Shown here piece after piece: positions 10,677 to 21,419 of a stretch of 64,000 nucleotides of DNA. The stretch spans positions 752,504 to 816,503 of the forward strand of contig BDGG01000014.1 of the NCBI GenBank assembly GCA_001949185.1, in the 5' to 3' direction. The notes under the pieces are model-generated. The model searched no databases and was not told the DNA's origin. It worked only from the letters and a program-made list of their open reading frames with translations. This stretch comes from Ramazzottius varieornatus (Eukaryota > Tardigrada > Eutardigrada > Parachela > Ramazzottiidae). Every line of letters begins with the position of its first letter. Within the stretch, counting starts at the first letter, position 1. The translations under genes and the position numbers were made by a program.

Positions 10677-10958
10677 ATGGCGCTCCTGTCAGGAGTCTGC
10701 AAGGAAGAAGTAAGGATGACCCAGCATGCAGAGCCACTGGCTGTGAAGATGAGAGGGAAGCCCTGTCATATATACGTCCTTGGATCCTGTCCTAAAGGTT
10801 CCCTGCTGAGAAACGCTACACACAACCGTGTACGATCGATTGTGGCTGATGCTTTCAGGGAAATAAATGGATTAGAGGTGTATGAAGAAGTTCCCTGTAT
10901 TGCTATGAACGACACCTCGAAAAGAATAGACGAAGAAAGTCCATTTCGGACTGGGTGA
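10677..10958 (+). pseudogene. Possible retrotransposon C-terminal fragment
   Basis: This frame of 93 codons carries a basic MRGKPCHIYVLG stretch and then THNRVRSIVADAFREI, a glycine-led strand and a closing NDTSKRID. The arrangement of a His-Asn helix followed by a strand and an acidic RxD-like end recalls the segment after the reverse transcriptase in some non-LTR elements. The resemblance is weak and the fragment is isolated. I do not claim a function. Confidence 0.25.
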
Positions 10959-12554
10959 TTTGGTCAGTGGCCAAAATTGTTCAGAAATCATTTTTTCATC
11001 TGGGGCACCTTGGGACGGTTTGAAACGGCTTACGCAACTTGTGCATCACTCATCGGCCCTGCTTTTGGTCCAAAGTTCAGAGTGATCGGATGGATGGTGA
11101 TCAAGTTATGAAACGTTCTGTAAATAGTGGATGGGTTGTTATCAGTTAACTTTGGACCGGGCTAATAATTGCACTTTTTTGTTCGGAACGCTAGCGCAGA
11201 GCTCCCTAGGACAGTATAATCTGAGACCAGCTACTGTTACAACCCAGAACATTGAAAGTAGTCGGTTTGAGTCAGGAAGATCGAAAGCTAAAACAAAAAA
11301 AGGATGATACAAATAAGGAAACGACGCCTTTGAACGGGAGTGCACATGGCTGGCTGTCGCGGCCACATACTAAACGTCCACTCTTTCGCCTGAAACGTAG
11401 TGGTAAGCCCGTATGGCTTGCCAAACTCTCAAAAAATACCTCACGCGGACCCTTGTCAAGGTGAAACTGCCCTTGGTCAGCAGAAAGGGTCAGCAGAAAG
11501 GGTGACCAGTGGTCGACGGTGACTTGTGGTTGCGCACAGGTGCGCATTGGTCATGGAATGTTCGTCATCAAAACCAACAATCTGATGTTATTAAATCCGT
11601 TCCAGGTTCCATAGGAGCCAATCACCCTGTCCCGAATGACTTTTTTGAGATATCATCGTCATAGACCGTGGCAGAAAGCAAGCGCGAATCGTGAACCCAA
11701 CAGTCCGGTACGAGGGCGGAGAACAACAAGCCACGGAGGTTGACGAAGAGAAGAGGTATATTTACGAGCTGTGTGTATCTAACCTGAAGGAAAATATTGA
11801 ATGGACGAAAACGAAGTGAAATTGATGGGTCTCTACGTTAAAGCAAGTGAAACAATCTCGAGTTTCTTTGTAGGTTTTTTCCAGAAGATTTTCTTCGTCG
11901 AAGGACGTGATGCATCGCGTTGAGACAGCCGCACTCAAAGGCTCGTGTAGTATTTTGCGTAACCACCTTTATTGGCAGCAGCCCGTTGCTGCGGTCTGCA
12001 TGTGAATCACTCTCGATATGGTACATCTCTTTTTAGACTGGCAAGATTCATGCTGTGGAATCCCTTCTGCAGTGTCCATGTGGCTAACCAAGGCTGTTGG
12101 TCTGTGCAAGTTCGTAATAAAGGATGATTCCTCATTCGATTCCAGAATACTTTCCACAGTCATACCTAAGTACCAAAATTCATTCCGCTTTACGCTGGCG
12201 GAGCAGTAATATTGAAAGATTTTTGGCCAGTTTTTTCTTCAGAGTTCGCCGCGGTGTTCCTTGGCAAACTCGGATCGAAGGACTGAATAATATTTCTGCT
12301 TTTTTCACGTCGAAAAATACCTCTGTGGAGACAACATCACAAGTGACAGATTCTCCTGACGTATCCTCAATTATACTGCTGTTTAAGTCTGTGTCATGCT
12401 GCTTTGCCTGGTGAAAGATCACACTACTCAAGATGATCAAAATACTTGGACATTTTCGACAGATTGCGCTTTTTAGTGACGACGCCAGTACTTGTATCTT
12501 CACTTGGCTCGCGGTTGAGTTTACGCAGTTTGTACCAACTTCAGATCGTACTTT
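10959..12554. other. No gene seen
   Basis: Both strands hold several medium open frames, none with recognisable protein character. A short direct duplication (GTCAGCAGAAAGG twice) lies at about 11476-11502. The 5' part of the Mutator-like transposase would be expected near the right end of this stretch but cannot be recognised. Confidence 0.4.
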
Positions 12555-12722
12555 AAGATACCGATCCAGTGGGGCAGGATTGGGTCCGGGTCCGAATTCG
12601 TGCACAGGAATCTCCGGATCGCGGGTGAAATATTTTAAACCTGTGTACCGATCAGGGCATATGCTAAAACCAGGGCCTGGACTGGATCGGTGGATCCCTG
12701 TATCTGGATACTGTATATTGGG
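12555..12722. repeat. Palindromic repeat, left copy
   Basis: This repeat unit is partly self-complementary, with ACCGATCCAGT near 12561 and ACTGGATCGGTGG near 12680. The segment from about 12655 to 12718, containing CCAGGGCCTGGACTGGATCG, recurs inverted at 15950-16021. The pair therefore brackets the Mutator-like transposase and chromodomain ORF. Either these are the element's terminal repeats or this copy is a MITE sitting in a transposase intron, since an acceptor-like TTCATGTGCAG precedes the coding part at 12836. Confidence 0.7.
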
Positions 12723-12835
12723 GATCATCCAGTCATGCTCGGTAAGTTTTATTAACGATGATACTAAAGGAGTTTCGGTATTGATAGTCCACTGCTTATC
12801 AAAAACATTTGTGAAGCTAACCTGTTCATGTGCAG

Positions 12836-14676
12836 GTGCTATCTTCATCCATCAAGATAAGTCGCGGGCGAAGTACTGGCAGATGGCAGCTTCTCTGAAG
12901 AAACATTGTTCTGAGTTGGTAGACTTGAAGGTGTATGGCACTGATGGTGATCCGGCTTTGTACTAGCCGTTCAAAGATCTCTTTCCAGCGGCGAACCATC
13001 TTCTCTGTGACATACGCATGCGCGATAACATAGAGAAGAAGCTTCGTGCCCTTGGGGAAAAACCTGACGTCTCTATGCAGGTCATTCAAGACATCTTCGG
13101 AAAGAAGCAAGGCACAGACAAGACGGCTGGTTTGGTGGACTGTGCAGGGGGAGACTTCGATCATGGAAGAAGGCACTGACTTTGTCTCGTACTTCAAAGA
13201 GAAGAAAGAGCACCTGGTACAGAACTGCATGTCGCTGTCGACACGGATCGCTTGTCAGCTGAACTTGGACGTCTATACTCAGAACGCAAACGAATGTATG
13301 AACTCCGTAATAAAGCGGCAGACAGGCAAAGAGAAGATGAAGCTTACTCCCTTTGTTGAGGCAATGCAGAAGCTCGTGCAGAAACAAGAAAAGGACATTG
13401 AAGAGACGCTGATCGACCGAACACCTGGAATGGATCTGCTCGACCAATACAACCATCTGAAAGTCCGGGCCACAGAGTTTTTTCGGGTGTAAGTGATCAG
13501 GCGGTAGTCTCGTCCCTTTCGTTAGCTCAAGCCTTTGATAAATTCGAAAGTCAATAATTCTAAGTCTTTAATTAGGCAATCGGAAAAAGACAGAAAGAAG
13601 CTTCTGAGAAAGATACACACCCAGCCTGCGTTGAAGAAGGAAGTAGACGTGGTTATCGTTGAGGATTCTTTGGAGGGCGAAATTTTCGAGCTCACTCAGA
13701 AGACTCTGCCCGAAGCTTCCTCCCCTGGTGCTTCCCCTATTGACTCTGAAGAGTCGCGGCTCGATGGCTTTGTCGAATATACAAGGTGGACAGCGTCTTC
13801 AGTTCGAAGTGAAAGCGCGGGCTTTGATGGACAACAAGAAGTATATCACCGCTGCGCCGGGTGATGACGACATGTGCTTCATTGTGGCCAGTCACAGCAG
13901 CAGAAATCAATTTCATACCGTTATCATTAACCCGAAGACCGGACAGGTAGCCTGCGACGCAAAGACTTGTCATCCATACAGAGTTGGGAAGATATGTCAA
14001 CACGCGCTGGCTGTCGCTGCCGTCAAGACGGTCAGCGCGGCATACGCAATGTGGCACAGCAAACAGAAGTCTGAGGCCCCATTAAACAAGACTGCGTCAT
14101 TCCAGCTTGCAAAAGGTACTGGACTAAAACGTTACAACCGGACCCAGCGCCGCCTTGGAACTACCGAAAAGACGTCGCAGGTTTCAACTTTAACTTCTGC
14201 TGAAGGTATTTCATCTTTTCTGACCTCATGGTAGCGGAACGATTGTGTGATGCTGGTCGGTTTCAGGTAAAGCCTTGGCTTATCGAACAGCCGCAGAGAA
14301 CACAGCGAAGAAGCGAACCAAGAATTCCGTTGCAGCTGTCGAGCCATTCACTTACGAGCTTCGTTTTCTGTCTGGCTGTCACGGAAGTGTGAAAAAGTGC
14401 TTTGGTTGTCATACCGAGTTCCGGTTGGACCGTAATGCTCCCAGTCCCCCGAAAGACCTGGTCGTCGTCAGTCAGATGATACGATCCTTCAAGAAGAACA
14501 ATCAAGAACAAAATGGAGAAGTTTCTTCGGTTTACTTCCACGCTAACGCAAAATGCGTTGAGAAGCACGACAAAGAATTCAACCCATTCGACATCGTGAT
14601 TCGAACCGAGGACAAAGAATCGTTTGAGCCAAGCCACAAAAAGTTTTTGAAGCAGTTCACCGGAAAGAAGGTCTAA
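12836..14676 (+). pseudogene. Mutator-like (MULE) transposase with SWIM zinc finger, decayed
   Basis: The reading starts in the catalytic domain: LVDLKVYGTDGDPALY, an in-frame TAG at about 12964, then LFPAANHLLCDIRMRDNIEKK, the typical MULE G-T-D-G and H-L-x-C block. A frameshift leads to CMSLSTRIAC, NANECMNSVIKRQ and a helical segment. A further shift gives the SWIM finger at about 13860-14030 (C-x4-C-x8-C-x-H, ending CQHALAVAA). A downstream exon-like block (14275-14676) has CFGCHTEFRLD and a terminal FEPSHKKFLKQF, which I recognise as the C-terminal domain of invertebrate MULE proteins. The N-terminal half is missing. One nonsense codon and at least two frame changes make it non-functional. 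Confidence 0.7.
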
Positions 14677-15028
14677 GTTCGAAATTAGCCACAGTAAAGT
14701 TTTTTGTCTAAATTCTGCGTCTTCAGTCACCCGTTGTATGACTTAGCGAAAAGTTTTTGCCACGGTATTTCGAACTGACAACAGGAAATCAGCTGTCCAG
14801 TTTGTCATTTTGAATCGGGTAGTGACTGTTTCTAACCGGGCGAGGTTAGCCACGGTCAGCCACCGACCAGTATTCTGTCATTTCGTGTTATTCGTTCCTT
14901 GGTAAATCCGATCGCGCTTAATGCGCTCATTTAGTCAGAGTTCACTCTGCGCCCGAATTTTACGTTTGGTCTTAACATCGGTATTTGCATTTCTTACTGA
15001 ACTTGATCAAAAATATTGTCATTTAAAA

Positions 15029-15715
15029 ATGCGACCCTTGGACTTTGTTGTGCCAGTGAAGGAACGTCAGTTACCAAGAATTTCATTGCCGCCGCCCCCT
15101 CTCCTCGTTGTTCCAGTGGAAGATCAAGGTCCTTTGGGATATGAAGTGGACGGAATAATCGCAGACAGGACGGAAAACGGAGTAAAGCAGTACCTTGTCA
15201 AGTGGAAGAATTACGATCCGGAAGAAAACAGCTGGCAAATTGCGGAAGACTTGCAAAACTCAGTTGAAACTGTCGACCGATATCTGAGGAATATTAGGAA
15301 GGCGAAACTGCAGACAAAACATAATCGGCTTTGCGACATGTTTACGTATGCGCATTCTCCTGCGTCCAATCCGCCACCCACTCCTTTCACCGCACCCGTG
15401 CATGCGGCTGTTGAAACCGCAATAAAAGAAATTCCATTAAAGCCAACAGGATCATTAACACATGCGATAAGAGCGATGGTGGAAGAAGACGCGGAAAGCT
15501 TTGTTTACTCTGATGTTCTGTATGAACGCCTTACTGTCTCCTTCTTCAAAGAAAAGAACTACGCGGAGCTGAGCCTGTCTGATCAGAAATCGATCCAGAA
15601 CTCGGTCAAGTATGCTATGGTGAAAGCGTACCCAGAGGTAGGAAAAACGAAAGCGGAAAGGAGAGGGGGAAGACGCGACAGACGCCCTGTCTACAACGGT
15701 TTGAGATTCATCTGA
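15029..15715 (+). CDS. Chromodomain protein within a Mutator-like element
   Basis: The ORF is uninterrupted: 228 codons from the ATG at 15029, or 264 from an upstream ATG at 14921. A proline-rich N-terminus (ISLPPPPLLVVP) leads into one chromodomain: YEVDGIIADR, QYLVKWKNYDPEENSW, then AEDLQ and a C-terminal helix. The three aromatic cage positions that bind methylated lysine 9 or 27 of histone H3 (Y of YEV, W and Y of WKNY) are present. After a spacer comes a helical C-terminal domain (HAIRAMVEEDA ... LSLSDQKSIQNSVKYAMVKAYP) and a basic tail (KAERRGGRRDRR) that could bind DNA. It lies about 350 bp after the transposase remnant on the same strand, and before the right inverted repeat. The C-terminal domain is unrecognised. 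It could be an element-encoded accessory protein or an unrelated host gene. Confidence 0.65.
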   Translation: MRPLDFVVPVKERQLPRISLPPPPLLVVPVEDQGPLGYEVDGIIADRTENGVKQYLVKWKNYDPEENSWQIAEDLQNSVETVDRYLRNIRKAKLQTKHNRLCDMFTYAHSPASNPPPTPFTAPVHAAVETAIKEIPLKPTGSLTHAIRAMVEEDAESFVYSDVLYERLTVSFFKEKNYAELSLSDQKSIQNSVKYAMVKAYPEVGKTKAERRGGRRDRRPVYNGLRFI

Positions 15716-15949
15716 GACAGTTTTAAATATCTGGTAAACTTTTTCTCTTCAATTTATCAATTATTATTTTCCTATTACCATTAATGTTTTATGGATCTTA
15801 CCCGTACCCCTCGTTTGAAAATTTATTCTGAATTTTCAGTTTTCTGAATTTCTGTCTGTCTTATTTTCGGGGGTTCCTTGTAAAAAAATTTTTGTCATTC
15901 ACCTGACACCTCCGTTTTAAAATAGGATAGTCCAGATACAGAGTACAGA

Positions 15950-16035
15950 TCCAGGCGTAATCCAGATACAGAATCCAGATACAGGGATCCACCGATCCAG
16001 TCCAGGCCCTGGTTTAGCATGTGCCACCGATCAGG
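15950..16035. repeat. Palindromic repeat, right copy (inverted)
   Basis: This is an inverted match to 12655-12718, including CGATCCAGTCCAGGCCCTGG. It contains an internal short tandem of TCCAGATACAG units (about 15931-15980). With the left copy it brackets 3.3 kb holding the transposase remnant and the chromodomain ORF. Confidence 0.7.
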
Positions 16036-16142
16036 TGATCGATATGACATCACACATAACAGCAGATTAAACTAGTTCCGGCCAGTCTTTTTTCACGGAC
16101 CTGGACCAATCTTGTCCCACTCGATCGGTCGTTCAACTTATC

Positions 16143-17865
16143 CAGTGGCGGCCCCGTATACAGACTTCTGCCTGTGACCTTTGCCCTATTGCTGTTTTTG
16201 ACGTCACAACGCGGAATTTGGGGGGGAACCGGAAGGGCCATTTCCAGTTCTCGACCCAGGTATGGGTCAACATACAAAAAAATAAAAAACTCGAAACAAA
16301 TAGAATAAAAGCTGAAAAAAACTGGGACAGATAGTGTGAAACAAAGTGTAAAATTTACATGCTGTAAAATCAGGAAAGTAGCGTCGTCGATCAGACCAGG
16401 GCCGTAGCCGCCTGTATTGGATGTATCAAACTTTTAGGTATGGGCCGGTCTCGGTACCGAAATACAAAATTATTTTGATTTGATTGATGAAATACTAGGA
16501 TGCCACAAAACTGCACTAATATCACAATACATTTGTCCAAAGTCCCCTTCAGAATCCAAAAGCTGGCTTCGAAAGTTGACCATTCGATGTGTGCTTACAT
16601 AAGCTCTAATTCGTCTCATTATGTCGAACAATTTCCTTCAACGGCTTCCGAGATAAACCCGGAAAACCACTTTTGTTCAACTTTCAGGCTGAATAAGTGA
16701 CCGTTGGTCAGACGAACGGATTTGCTCGTTCGGCCATTGTTCTTGCAAATGAAAAGCTTTACAAACTGTGCTCCCTAATCTTGATTGATTGATTGAGGAG
16801 TGTTTCCTCCTGCTCCGGACACTCATGCTGGTCGAACTTTGCGTACAGACACAATTTTACTATAAAGCAAGAGAAGAAGCCTGGGTTCACAGATGAGGGA
16901 GAACTACGTCGAGGCTAAGGGTACGAGACTACCTCGACCGACATCAGATTTTTTTGACATAGCTATATTCACCCCTCCTTTGACGTTTCTGCATTGCTAG
17001 AATTCATGCGCCCATTGAGCGCGAAGTGATGAACGTTAAACACACATGGAAGTTGGCTCAATGCGCCCAAACCTGCCTTTGTTCGCTTAAACCAGTTTTA
17101 CGAAACAGCCTACAGTATCCTGTTTCGTATTTGACAATGCGCTGGGTTTAAAACATGTTGTCACCAACTTATTGATAAATATATTCTGCTAAAACAATTT
17201 TCCTGAAAGTAATTCATTTATTTGAAAGCTGAATTGATGTGTTTGACGGGTCTAGTTTCTCTAGATGAAAGTCGAAATGCTATCGTGTTCCCAAGCAGAG
17301 CTCCAAATGATGTTGAAAGATTCTGGCCTGAATAGGCAACCATTGTATGCCCACATTAGGACACATCCAAACCTGAACCCTTGTCAGCACACTTCCAAAT
17401 TCAACATTCGTCAACATTTCGCCGAAGCAAATTACCTGAATGCTTTTGCATAAACTACCTCGACCTATAAACATAATTCCGTAATTTGGTTAACATAAAT
17501 TGACATGAATTCTTATCGTAATTTATGGTTCATAAGAGTTTGGTAAAGTAATTGCCATAATTAGTTTACTCCTATTCACTAGCATCCCTGCATAACCCAA
17601 CCCAACCCAACTTCATACGGTAAAGCATTTCATTGTTCAAAAATTTCTCCCCCCCCCCACATTGGATGGTTCGTATGATCGTTACCCCTGCATTTTTCAG
17701 CTCTTATTCTATCTGCTTCGAGTTTTTTAATTTTTGCATGTTGACCCATACCTGGGTCGGAAACCGGAAATGCCCTTCCGGTTCCCCAAAATTCCGAGTT
17801 GTGACGTCAAAAACAGCAATAGGGCAAAGGTCACAGGCAGAAGTCTGTATACGGGGCCGCCACTG
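16143..17865. mobile_element. Non-autonomous hAT-like transposon, 1.7 kb
   Basis: Terminal inverted repeats of about 130 bp run from 16143 (CAGTGGCGGCCCCGTATACA) and back from 17865, and include TTTTTGACGTCACAAC. The flanks are AACTTATC (16135-16142) and AAATTATC (17866-17873), an 8-bp target duplication with one mismatch. The interior holds no recognisable transposase; open frames inside are short. A minor (CCCAA)3 run at about 17598 is incidental. It belongs with the CAGTGGCG-ended element at 1346-1614. Confidence 0.85.
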
Positions 17866-17933
17866 AAATTATCTGGTTTGAATTCGATTAATAAGCTCAG
17901 GAGAAACATAATAAACAGCTGTTTTCACCGCAG

Positions 17934-19014
17934 TCATTCCACCGTTCCAAACATGTGAAGAAATCTAATAAGCATAATGAAGCTAAGAACAACAAATATA
18001 AGCATCAAGTACGGATGGTCATAAGCGATTAAGTTATACACTATCACACTAAAGGCGATAGTCAAAAAAAGCACTGTAAATGTAGTTTTGGTTAGAAGAG
18101 GATCCATAAATTGTTGTAATAGTGCAACGATACCTGGAGTTGGCTTCAAGCTGGTCGAACCTCCATCGGATATTGTACCATTCTGAACGATCTGATCGCC
18201 GCTATAATGTGGGACGGGAACCAGCTTAAGGCCGGCGAAACTGCCGATTTGTTGAATTGCAATACATTTCTTCATCTTGTCGGACTTATTCTCGTTGAAA
18301 ACCGGTGCCTCGCAAATAACCTCACCATTTGGGCCCTTCAGTATAACTTTACCAGTGGCCGTGAACTCCCCACAGAATATCCCTTTGGCGGTCTTGAATT
18401 TCAGCTCCCACAAAATCATGCCGTTTCGCTTCAAAAACAACCCATCAATCTCCAGCAGCAGCAGGACGCTGCCGTCAGGAGAAGCTGCTATGAGACCCAG
18501 GCCAAACTCTGTCTCTGTTTCAATGGTCCGCTGAACGGGGTGAGCAACCCAAATTTTTTCACCATCAACATTAGCGATAACTAAGTCCCCCGAATCATAC
18601 AGCCGCAGAGTGCTTCGCCCGTGGCCGATGGTGTTTGTGGTGAAAAGAGGATGGTCGTCATAAGCGCGCAGAACAATGGTTCCATCGTCGTTCGTAATCA
18701 CATCTTTTATGGGGCCAGTGACAAAGTAGTGGTTTCCAAACGAGCAAGGATAGCTGCGTATAATGCTGACAGGTATTCCGGCATCAGATATGTCCCGAAC
18801 AATGAAACCGGCAAACGGATCTAACCTCAGTTCGAATCTTCCATTCGGAGAAACCACCACGTCGTTGCATCCGGAAAGTTTCAAAACATTTTCGAAGTCT
18901 AATGAACAAATCCAGTATCAGATGTCTGATTGCGAGATGGTCATGTTTACAACGAGCTGCAGAATGTTTGATACATAACACAGACCCGCAGCAGCAGTAC
19001 GAGGCAGCCGGCAT
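17934..19014 (-). CDS. Bulb-lectin-like protein with C-terminal membrane hairpin
   Basis: The main exon is complement(17934..18898); a candidate first exon is 18951-19014 (MPAASYCCCG, donor GTAAAC, phase 1), giving 342 residues. The main exon opens with VVVSPNGRFELRL and repeats the beta-prism theme of bulb-type mannose lectins: STLRLYDSGDLVIAN followed by GEKIWVAH, then SPDGSVLLLLEIDGLFLKRN, MILWELKF and ATGKVILKGPNGEVI. The classical QxDxNxVxY sugar pocket is not obvious, so sugar binding is uncertain. Two hydrophobic helices end the protein (TVLFLTIAFSVIVYNLIAY and LMLIFVVLSFIMLIRFLHMF), implying membrane anchoring. The main exon has no early Met and an in-frame stop lies upstream, so an upstream exon is required; the one proposed is a guess. 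A MITE lies just upstream. Confidence 0.6.
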
Positions 19015-19100
19015 GGAGGTATGGAGGGAGAATTTCCGGCATAGAATTATCCACGGAACATATTTTCAAATGGCTGATAGCTTGGTCATGGTACGTTAAA

Positions 19101-19296
19101 ATTGGGCCGTGGGCAAAGTAAGTCAGGACTGACGTCACGAAGTTTAGGTCTATAAGCCGACGACGGACCGGAAAAATATGATCAGTGACTCCGCGTTTTC
19201 CCGGCGGAGTTACAGTTGAATTAAACTCTCGATCAGCGGCCCATAGACCTGAATTTCGTGACGTCAGTCCTGACTTACTCTGCCCACGACCCAATT
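19101..19296. mobile_element. Short MITE with 50-bp inverted repeats
   Basis: Inverted arms 19101-19152 and 19244-19296 match closely; each contains AAGTAAGTCAGGACTGACG and the outer ends read ATTGGGCCGTGGGC. The 91-bp centre is unrelated. Flanking bases are TTAA-like on the left and TTAAT-like on the right, so a short AT-rich target duplication is likely. There is no coding capacity. It lies upstream of the bulb-lectin-like gene, where it could affect that gene's promoter. Confidence 0.8.
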
Positions 19297-19583
19297 AATA
19301 GGCTTTCTAACACTTCGGCCGACCCATCTTCCTTCCGAGGCAGACATCTCTTCAATTTGCTACCTTTGAGATTCTGACTCGTTTTAGAAGAATGAAGACA
19401 AGCTTTTCCTAATTTGAAAACCATGCAAAGGTAGTTTGAGACAGTAAGTGCCGAGATCTGGCCTGGATATCTACATGCCTAAAACTCGCTGGATATCTTC
19501 ACGCCGGCTAGCTCGTATGATTATCCCACGGCGGTAACCAAGACCAATCTCTTCGACTGATTGAATGAAAACGTAGTGAAAAT

Positions 19584-21151
19584 TCATTCAGTACGTCCGA
19601 CTCGCTTATCGGACCAAAAGATTAATTTACTGAAAGTTCGACAGAAAGAATTTACCCTGGCTATATAAAGCGCTGGTATACTGTAGCTAACCGGTTTTCC
19701 GCTTTTTTGTGATAACCTCCCATTGTTAACCAGATTACCTGGAGAGCCGGTAGACTTCGGTGGCAACAGAATCGCCTTTATCCTTTGACAAATTTCGGAA
19801 GCGTCCGGTCGTTCTTTATGATCCACTTTCAAACACTGCGAGATCAGATCTCTAATGACAACTGGGGTTCTTTCGCTTGGCAGTATAAACTGGCAGGTCG
19901 AAGGGTCGAGCATGACTCTTGCTCGAAGCAAGTTGACCGTTGCTTCCCCTGCGCCATCCAAATCGATGTTTTTACTGCGAATATGACACGTTAATCTTCC
20001 ACCGCTAAGAAGAAATATTAAGACACAGCCAAAGCTCCATATATCACTTTTCCGACCAGGAACCAGGCTTTTATTGTTTTTATCAAAATTCCACATCTCC
20101 GGAGACATGTAGGAGTGAGTGCCAAATTGTTGAGACATATCACCAGATCTTGTTTGATCTCCATGAATCCAGGCCGACTGGTCGATGTCGCAAAGTTTCA
20201 AGTGCACGAAATGAGCTTTTTGGTATAAAATATTGCCCGGTTTGATGTCCCTGTGGATGATGCTTTTGCTGTGCAAGTAACTCAACCCGCGAATAAGTTG
20301 GTAGGCGAAATGCATGTCGTTGCAAGCGGGTTGGAGATCTATCAGGCACTCTTGTGAAGTGTAGAGATGGCCAAGATGACGTGCTGCAAAAAGATAAAAG
20401 CGTGAAACTGAGGGTAATTTCGCTGTTACCGTTTCCGTCAATGTCGTAGTCGCATATAAATTTGATACAGTGCACGCGGAACTTGACCGTCGAAACTGGG
20501 CGGGGCGTCCCTGTCGTGGCTATAAGTTACGATTCAGTCCTTAAATAAGGCTTGCATTGTGCCATATGCGCAGATTTCATGCGTTTCCCTCTAGCTCCGT
20601 CAAAGACATATCAAATACCCATGCTCGACGGTTGTTAGTTGCAGGCGCATAGCTATCGAATGAGACAGAAAACGTGTTTGCGACGGATGTCCGTCAAAAT
20701 TTTCACTGACGTCGAACTGTTCCAAGTCGCTAACTCTAACCAACTTACGTTCACACAGTTCCATCAAAAGATTAAAAGACTTGCTGCCCATATAAGATCC
20801 GTAGCCGACTGCATAGTAGGCGACCACATACACAGATTCTCTCAGTGTTACAAGATTCTGTAGATCGGAGAGCTTTTCCGCTACTCGCGCAAAGAAAGCG
20901 TCATTTCCTGTTACAGGCTTGATAGCAAAAACCTTTCCGTTTCGCGGATCATGTTCGCTTCGGAGGTCGGGGTCTTCGTGGTCACTATTCGGTACCTGGC
21001 ACTTGAACACAGCACCACAAGTACCTCTCCCAAGCTCACCAGTTGTTCGACAACGGTACCATTTCTCACCAGGGAAGGTACTGGTAAACGTAATGTCAGA
21101 ACCGTCCTGCTGACTGGGAACAAAAGTATTCGGATCGTGCCAAGAAGACAT
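19584..21151 (-). CDS. Serine/threonine protein kinase with DID in place of DFG
   Basis: Two exons, complement(19584..20383, 20749..21151), encode 400 residues. The split falls after subdomain V at a strong GTAAGT donor. The glycine loop is GELGRGTCGAVF (about 38-49), the ATP-binding lysine lies in VFAIK (K78), the catalytic loop is HRDIKPGN (D180) and the activation segment runs from LCDIDQSA to THSYMSPEMW. The metal-binding motif reads D-I-D (200-202) rather than D-F-G, keeping the aspartate. SDIWSFGCV and a C-lobe ending near 340 follow, then a 50-residue basic tail. The residues needed for catalysis are present, so activity is likely. I cannot place it in a subfamily. The last codons lie in a 38-bp sequence repeated upstream of the gene. 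Confidence 0.85.
19593..19630. repeat. 38-bp direct repeat, copy 1 (within kinase C-terminus)
   Basis: This is identical to 21275-21312 and begins ACGTCCGACTCGC. Read on the minus strand it encodes the kinase's last residues (SDKRVGRTE region). The two copies lie 1682 bp apart in direct orientation and enclose the gene. Confidence 0.9.
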
Positions 21152-21274
21152 ATTCTAACCGGTGCCTTCTGGAACTCCAAACAGTAAACATCTAGAGTTA
21201 AACAGTTTGGTTTTACGCTGATCGTCGACAAATTTAAATAAAGCTCGGTTCGTGACACACTCATTGTTATCAAC

Positions 21275-21312
21275 ACGTCCGACTCGCTTATCGGACCAAA
21301 AGATTAATTTAC
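21275..21312. repeat. 38-bp direct repeat, copy 2 (upstream of kinase)
   Basis: This perfect copy of 19593-19630 lies about 124 bp upstream of the kinase ATG. It is followed by a partial repetition of CCAAAAGATTAATT at about 21312-21325. It is the expected scar of a tandem duplication of a kinase unit with loss of the neighbouring copy, since a preceding kinase copy would end here. Confidence 0.9.
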
Positions 21313-21419
21313 CAAAAGATTAATTATGCGCTACATCGAAGATTTGATAAGATGCACTGTCCCTTGAATTTACCACGGGGCTGAAGGTTGGGTTCATAGT
21401 GACAAACCGAAGGCTTCGT

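Noticed and set aside
12180-12848. 222-codon minus-strand open frame
   Set aside because: It runs opposite to the MULE reading and across the palindromic repeat, with no domain; treated as a shadow.
16781-16797. Dispersed TTGATTGATTGA motif (also near 40625, 44940, 52981, 58610)
   Set aside because: Copies are short and simple-sequence; their positions do not mark promoters or element ends consistently.
17596-17612. CCCAA tandem, telomere-like
   Set aside because: Only three units inside a MITE; too short and not a telomeric hexamer array.
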